Below are positions 58,658 through 64,000 of a stretch of DNA of 64,000 nucleotides, piece after piece (the first letter of the stretch is position 1; every line of letters begins with the position of its first letter). The notes under the pieces are model-generated. The model saw nothing but the letters and a program-made list of their open reading frames with translations, was not told the DNA's origin and made no database searches. The position numbers and the translations under genes are program-made. Source of the stretch: Grammothele lineata (Eukaryota; Basidiomycota; Agaricomycetes; Polyporales; Polyporaceae); contig NDFF03000228.1 of the NCBI GenBank assembly GCA_002150815.3, positions 62,001-126,000 of the forward strand, written 5' to 3'.

Positions 58658-60585
58658 ATGGCCTCGACGAGCCGGACTCCCTTTGACGGCAGCACACCCG
58701 ACCGCGCGACGTTCGAGACCGCTGCGGACATAGTCCGGGGCTCCCCACCTCCGCGGGTCACGTTTATTGCCTCCCCCGCAGATCCTTCCCAGCCGTCGCC
58801 CCAAGCTGCGCACTCGTGGTTACGACGGTCGCGAGAAGTCGCGAGTGCCAACCTCGGCCTGCTTCTAGTCGCATCCTCACAGCTATTTTTCTCACTAATG
58901 AACGTCTGCGTGAAGAAGCTGAACAGCTTGGACCCTCCTGTACCAGCAATGGAGGTGAGCGTGCACTATACCACGACGTTCAAACCTCCTATTCAACGCG
59001 CTTGAATAGTTGATCCTTGTCCGGATGGTGAGTATAATTGCGCTGCGCCGGCGATTGGGTGCTGCAGGGATCGGGCCGGCATTGCACCTTTAATTCTCGA
59101 TGTCTCTAATCTGAAACAATCTCAGGCCATCACATGGCTATGCTGCGTGGCTTACATGTGCGCGTACTTCATCTCCGTGTTCAAAGCTAAATATGTGCCT
59201 GATCCCGAGTCGTCGCATTTCACAGGACCATAATGAAAGTGCCGGATCCTATAATAGGCCCAGAAGGTGTTCGATATCTCTTAGTACAACGGGGAGTGTT
59301 TGGGTATGTGCAAAGCAAGCCCGCGACGATGACAACGATCTCGTAAACACGAGGCATATCACTTGCCGCAAGAACCCAGCCGCGATACTCACAGCTATAA
59401 CGCAGGTTCATCGGCATCTTCGGGCTGTACTACTCCCTGCAGTACCTGTCGTTATCCGACGCAACCGTACTCCAATTCCTATCCCCTACATTCACTGCTA
59501 TTGGTGGAGCGATTTTCCTTCATGAAGCGTTCTCCACTCGAGAGGCACTTGCTGGAAGTGCGTAGATTTTACATGTCACGGGTTATGGAGACTAACCAAT
59601 ACTCTCCCGCTACAGTTGTGAGTTTGTTCGGGGTCGTGCTCATCGCTCGCCCCGCATTCCTCTTCGGCAGCTTCGTGCAAGACATCACAATCCCGCCCGA
59701 TTTGAGCGACATGATGACGAGGGCCGCCGCTGAGGACGATGACGCGGCTCCGGCGCCGGCGACTACGGCGAAACGACTCCTGGCCGTCGGGTGAGCAACG
59801 CGTCGTATCTGCTCACGCTGGCAAGATGCCCGAGTTCTGACTTCGGGCTGGAAGACTCGCGTTGTTCGGGGCGATGGGCGCCGCTGGGGCGTACACTACC
59901 ATTCGCTGCATCGGCAAGCGGGCCCACGCCCTGCACAACTTGGTCGCGTATTCCGCGCTCTGTGTACTCGTCACAACTCTCGCGTGAGTCCCCCGATCCT
60001 ATATAGTCCCGCGTATGCTTCATTCGCCGCTGTACAGGATGCTGGTCATGCGCATACCGTTCGTCGTGCCGTGGAAGCTGGAGTGGATGGCGATGCTCCT
60101 GCTTATAGGGATATTTGGATTTGGCGGTCAGGTTCGTTCTCGCTATCTCTTGTGCTTGTTACTGTGTACAATCCTGACCTCTCATACAGGTCCTGTTAAC
60201 GATGGGCTTGCAACGGGAAACCGCAGGGAGGGGCACGATCGCTGTGTACGGACAGGTGAGCCTGCTTGACCCCTCCCCTACCATACCGCATGCTGATTAC
60301 GGCACCCAAAGATCGTCTTCGCGACGGCACTCGAGTTCATCGTCTTCCACACCATCCCGCCTCTGCTCTCCATCATCGGCACACTCATCATCGTCGGTTC
60401 TGCGCTCTACGTTGCGGTAGGTCTCAAGTGTACATTGACATAAACTTGTAGTGGCTGACCAGTCTGCTCAGCTGACGAAGAAAGTGAAGAAAGAGCCGGA
60501 CGTCGTGGCTGTGAGGGCGGATGACCCTTCGGTGGAAGAAGGCCTGCTCGAGGCTCACGACACGGACCGGGAAGATCGCTCATAA
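58658..60585 (+). CDS. EamA/DMT-superfamily transporter, SLC35G-like (paralog 2)
   Basis: Predicted ten-TM transporter, substrate unknown. Exon 1 (MASTSRTPFDGS…) holds the first TM (NLGLLLVASSQLFFSLMNVC) and KKLNSLDPPVPAMEV. Further exons include AITWLCCVAYM, GPEGVRYLLVQRG, IGIFGLYYSLQYLSLSDATV, LQFLSPTFTAIGGAIFLHEA, FGVVLIARPAFLFGSFVQD, YTTIRCIGKRAHALHNLVAY, VMRIPFVVPWKLEWMAMLLL, TMGLQRETAGRGTIAVYGQ, and IPPLLSIIGTLIIVGSALYV. A final exon starts LTKKVKKEPDVVAV and ends EDRS with the stop at 60583-60585. The intron positions match those of the paralog at 6948-8901, so one gave rise to the other, or both descend from a common gene, by DNA-level duplication. This copy has a longer acidic loop before ATTAKRLLAVG and a shorter tail. 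Confidence 0.92.
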
Positions 60586-61439
60586 GCGGTACCACAAACG
60601 CAGCGAACTCGCCAGGCGCTGCTCTCCGTGATTCAACTCACACCCAGCCCGGTCAAAGTGACCGTCGCTCCCCCAGAATTCGGTGATTCAACTCATCTCG
60701 ACACACTAACGCACATCCTCTACTCTAGACGGTTGAGTCTGTCATGCTCCATTTACACAACATCTAACGATCTCCCACGAGGCCACGATCGCTCTACTAG
60801 TACACTTTCACGACACATCATCTCGGCTGTAGCACACATGTACTCTTAGATGTTGTACACCTATACCCGCATCCCACGAGCCTTTCATACTCAGGGAATG
60901 AGATGAGACGAGACGAGACAAAACCTCGAGGGATGAGATTCGTTCGCCCGAACCTAGATCTACAAAGAAGGGAGCTTGAGCTTCAAAGTTCGTAGCCACC
61001 CCCAGTCCCCCCACGCCACGCCACGAGCCAACCCGCGTCGCCCGAGGTATCGGTATTGGTATCGCCCATCCGCCTCAGGCTCTCACAGAATAGAATGACT
61101 CCCCTCCGCGCGTCCAAACAAACACGTAACGGTAGCTAGCAATGAGCACAGAGCTATAGGGATGGGGACATACGGGCCAACGTCGCGCTTGCAACTAGGG
61201 CTGGTACAGTACTTGGTTTCGTAGCCAGGATGGCTAATTCTCGGATCGTGTAGCCTGAGGAACTTTCGATCGGGGTATGCGAGACGAGTCATCGTATACG
61301 TATGGGACATGAACAGGGCGCGCGGACGGGAGCACGGGATAGCAAGGGCAGAAGAGACGGGGGAGGGAGCGTGGGAAGTGAGAAGGACGAGGGGATAGAG
61401 AGAAGGAGAAGAGGGAATAAAGAGCGGAGGCGGACGCTA
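60586..61439. other. Convergent 3' intergenic region
   Basis: Between the transporter and the epsin, which converge. It should contain both 3' UTRs. Includes a GAGACGAGACGAGACA-like short repeat near 60902-60920. No gene seen. Confidence 0.55.
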
Positions 61440-63651
61440 CTAGATGGAGAAGAACGGCTGCTCGTTGCTCTGCTGTTGCTGTTGCTGCTGCTGCGCGAAC
61501 GGGTTGAATTGGCTGTGCGGCGCGCCCGTGGGCTGTCCCACGACCCGACCCGTTTGCTGGCCGTATCTGCGTCGACGAGGTCGTAATCAGCCGCCAGAGT
61601 CCCGATAAGGAGTGGAATGAAGAGTGGGAAACAAGGGTACGGCCGAAGATGGGAGCGAAGTCGAAGGTGGAGACAGAGACGGAGACGTACCGGAGGTTTC
61701 CCCAGTTCCCGAAGGTATCCACGCCGTCCTCGCGGTTCGCGAGCAGGTTCGCGAGCTTCGAGTGCTCGTCGTCCCCGCGCGTTTTCACCGCCGGCATCGT
61801 CTGTGACCTGGATGCGGCGGGGGGTGCAGACTGCGATGGAGGTGGTGGCGATGTCGACGCGCCCGGTCCATATGTGCCCTGTAGGTTGAAGGAGACGGGA
61901 CTTGCCGCCTGTGGGGGCGCAGATTGCATCTGCATGTGCGGCGATAGCGAGGATGTCGAGACCGCCAGCGAGGGCGCGAAGGGGTTGTTCGAGCTGCGTC
62001 AAATGCAAGTCAGATCAAACATACCAGCCTGAGGTGAATGGCGAGGCTCACCCGAAACCTGTCGGCTGGGGAGCTAGCGGCTGTTGCTGAGGCATGAGGA
62101 ACTGCTGCTGTTGCTGCATCTGCATGAGCTGCTGCTGACGCATCCACTCCTCTTGCTGTTGTTGTTGCAGCTGCTGCGCCTGGAGCGCCTGCTGCTGTTG
62201 CATCTGCTGCTGCATCTGCCACTCCTGCTGCTGACGAAGGTATTCGGCCTGCACGGCACGGAAGTATGCGTCAGAGGAGCGCGCTGCCGCCAAGGGGACC
62301 AGTCGCCACGCACCTGCATGGCCTCCTGCTGCGCCTGTTGCTGGTACGGGTTGAAGGACGTAAACTGCTGTGGGACAGCAGTAAACTGGGGCTGCATGAA
62401 CTGAGGGTTCTGTAGAGACGTATCGACAAGGGGGAAAGGATTCGTGTTTGGTCTGAACCGTGCATTAGAGGCGAAAAATTAAGACGCGAAGAGTTTTAAT
62501 ACTCACTGCTGTTGCTGTGCATCGTCAAACAACGCGTTCGCATTCGCGTCCTGAACGGCCTTGTTTCTGCGTGCCTCCTCCTCCTCGCTCAGGCGAATCG
62601 CTTGCTGCAAGTCCCGCTCCTCCGCCGTCATTCTTTCTCTCGCCTGCTCCTCCGCAAGAGTGCGCTTGCTCTCCTCGAGCGCCTTCCGCAGGTCGTCGTC
62701 TTCGCGATTGCCCCCACGACCGCCACGTCCGGGTACACTGCGCGACCGCCGCTGGGCATTCTCGTCCTCTTCTCCCTCGCCACCCTCGCCGCGGCCACCG
62801 ACCATCCGGTCGCGCATCATCGCGCGGTCGCGGCGCTCGTTGCGGAGGCGCGACTCGTCCTGGAGCAGATTCGTGATGTCCTTGGCCTTCTGGCGCACGT
62901 TGGCGCCCTGGTCTTTGCCCTCCTCGTCAACGTACTGGAACTCTCGGAGCGTCTTGATGATGTAGATGTTGTCCCGGAAGTAGATGACCACGTTCTCCGA
63001 CCCCGCGTGTAGGAGGTAGTCGAGTACTGTTAACGACTGAAAGGAAATCGGTGGTATCAGCGAGCCTGATCCCATCCATTATGACCACGCCGCGCAGAAC
63101 AAACAGAGCCTAGTCGAGATGGAGGGCCTAGTCACCCGGCAACTTGGGCCTCCAAACACTCATGAGGCCCGTTAACGCAACGGACGCCACATCAAACGCG
63201 AGCCCTCCCTCGGGCGCAAGCCATCATTCTGCCACTCTCCTGGCCTCTCAAGGTAGAATATCGACGCATTGAGACACGAACCTTGAAAACATGCCGCCAG
63301 TTCTTTCCTCTATCGTTCAGCCGTTTGTCCAGCATCTCCATAATCTCCACGAAATGGTCCCTACATCGCAGTGGCACACGGTCGTACGCAGGTGTGGGCG
63401 AGGGCGGGAGCGGGAGTAGGAGCGGGAACGGGAGCGGGGGCGGGTCAGCTCGCGTCCCGGGTGAACTGCGGCGGCAGGCACACGCACTGGTTGTAGCTGA
63501 GCTGCGCGAGCTCGTTCATCTGCGTGCCCGAAGGGCCCCATGGGTCGTTGGACGTTGCCTCGCGGACCTTCGCCTGGACGTCTGAGTAGCCCTTGGTGTA
63601 GTTTTTGGCGGTGCGGATGATCCCCTTGCCGAGGTGCTGCATGGTGGACAT
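61440..63651 (-). CDS. ENT1: Epsin (ENTH domain, UIMs, NPF motifs)
   Basis: Endocytic adaptor that binds PtdIns(4,5)P2, ubiquitinated cargo and EH-domain proteins at clathrin-coated pits. It starts MSTMQHLGKGIIRTAKNYTK. The ENTH domain continues through REATSNDPWGPSGTQMNELA, FVEIMEMLDKRLNDRGKNWR and SLTVLDYLLHAGSENVVIYF to VDEEGKDQGANVRQKAKDI. Two ubiquitin-interacting motifs follow: DDLRKALEESKRTLAEEQ and ERDLQQAIRLSEEEEARR. Then come a Gln-rich domain (runs of QQQ with Met) and three NPF tripeptides (TNPFPL, NNPFAP, FNPFAQ), ending EQPFFSI at 61440-61442. At least eight exons. The start codon at 63651 is fixed by the conserved ENTH N-terminus. It is an Ent1/Ent2-type epsin; which yeast paralog it corresponds to cannot be decided. 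Confidence 0.94.
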
Positions 63652-64000
63652 GTCCGAGCGACGGAGATCACAGACCTAAGGAGAACCCGTCGGCCTGACC
63701 AGAAGAGATAGAAACCAGAGGAGATCGCGAGCGCGCCGAGAGAGAAACGAGGTCGTGGATTGTGGTTGAGGACGAGAGACAGTGCCTGGCTCACTGGCAG
63801 AGTCACCGGCGCTCACAACTGGGCCCGGTCCGCAGCCCCCTGGCACAGACATCTCAATCAGCGATCTGTGAAATCCCTCGCAGTCAGATCTGTCCCCAGC
63901 TGAGAACTATCTCACAACATGCACGCTTGGGCCTCCCCTGGACATTGAAAGGATATCTGACACAAAGGCCGTGTAATCCCCAATTCACGCGCAACTCAAC
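63652..64000. other. Upstream region of epsin, window end
   Basis: About 350 bp upstream of the minus-strand epsin. It should contain its promoter. No confident motif or further gene. Confidence 0.5.

Noticed and set aside
1..64000. CRISPR arrays, bacterial operons, rRNA, tRNA, transposase or reverse transcriptase genes
   Set aside because: None seen on either strand. The window is eukaryotic, and I found no RT, integrase or transposase motifs and no clear terminal repeats.

Overview
The window is nuclear DNA of a mushroom-forming basidiomycete (Agaricomycetes; a polypore-like species would fit, but the species cannot be fixed from sequence alone). Genes are on both strands and are cut by many 45-80 nt GT-AG introns. 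Two membrane-protein families that I know as basidiomycete families (DUF6534, PF20152; DUF6533, PF20151) dominate the window. Single-copy eukaryotic housekeeping genes sit between them. I see no prokaryotic, viral or CRISPR features.

Layout. 0-25 kb is mostly a membrane-protein array: DUF6534 gene 1 (19-2211, -), DUF6533 gene 1 (3787-5300, -), the small complex I subunit NI9M (6242-6639, -), an EamA-type drug/metabolite transporter (6948-8901, -), DUF6534 gene 2 (9912-12197, +), then a tandem segmental duplication. The duplication carries DUF6534 gene 3 (13987-16215, +) with a broken DUF6533 tail, and DUF6534 gene 4 (17895-20157, +) with a fuller convergent DUF6533 gene (20457-22170, -). DUF6534 gene 5 follows (23059-25380, +). 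26-36 kb holds a conserved Ser/Pro-rich protein (26584-27738, -), a gene-poor stretch, DUF6534 gene 6 (31871-34140, +) and the mitochondrial protease OMA1 (34484-36159, +). 36-46 kb holds a long coiled-coil protein (36868-39077, +), about 4 kb of pyrimidine-rich, weakly repetitive DNA and DUF6534 gene 7 (43422-46063, -). 47-64 kb is a housekeeping block: eIF3a (46975-50244, -), the calcium channel CCH1 (50709-58377, -), a second EamA transporter (58658-60585, +) divergent from CCH1, and an epsin (61440-63651, -).

Most DUF6533/DUF6534 genes are invisible as long ORFs because they are split into many tiny exons. I rebuilt them by aligning the seven DUF6534 copies by eye. All seven keep the same exon order, including one 14-nt exon and one 10-nt exon, and most keep a TATA-like element 45-90 nt before the ATG. 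The function of both families is unknown. Their multi-TM architecture and the local birth, duplication and decay of copies suggest a fast-evolving surface or sensory family, but that is inference. The housekeeping genes have predictable roles: respiratory complex I, mitochondrial quality control, translation initiation, calcium entry and endocytosis. No shared pathway links them to the array.
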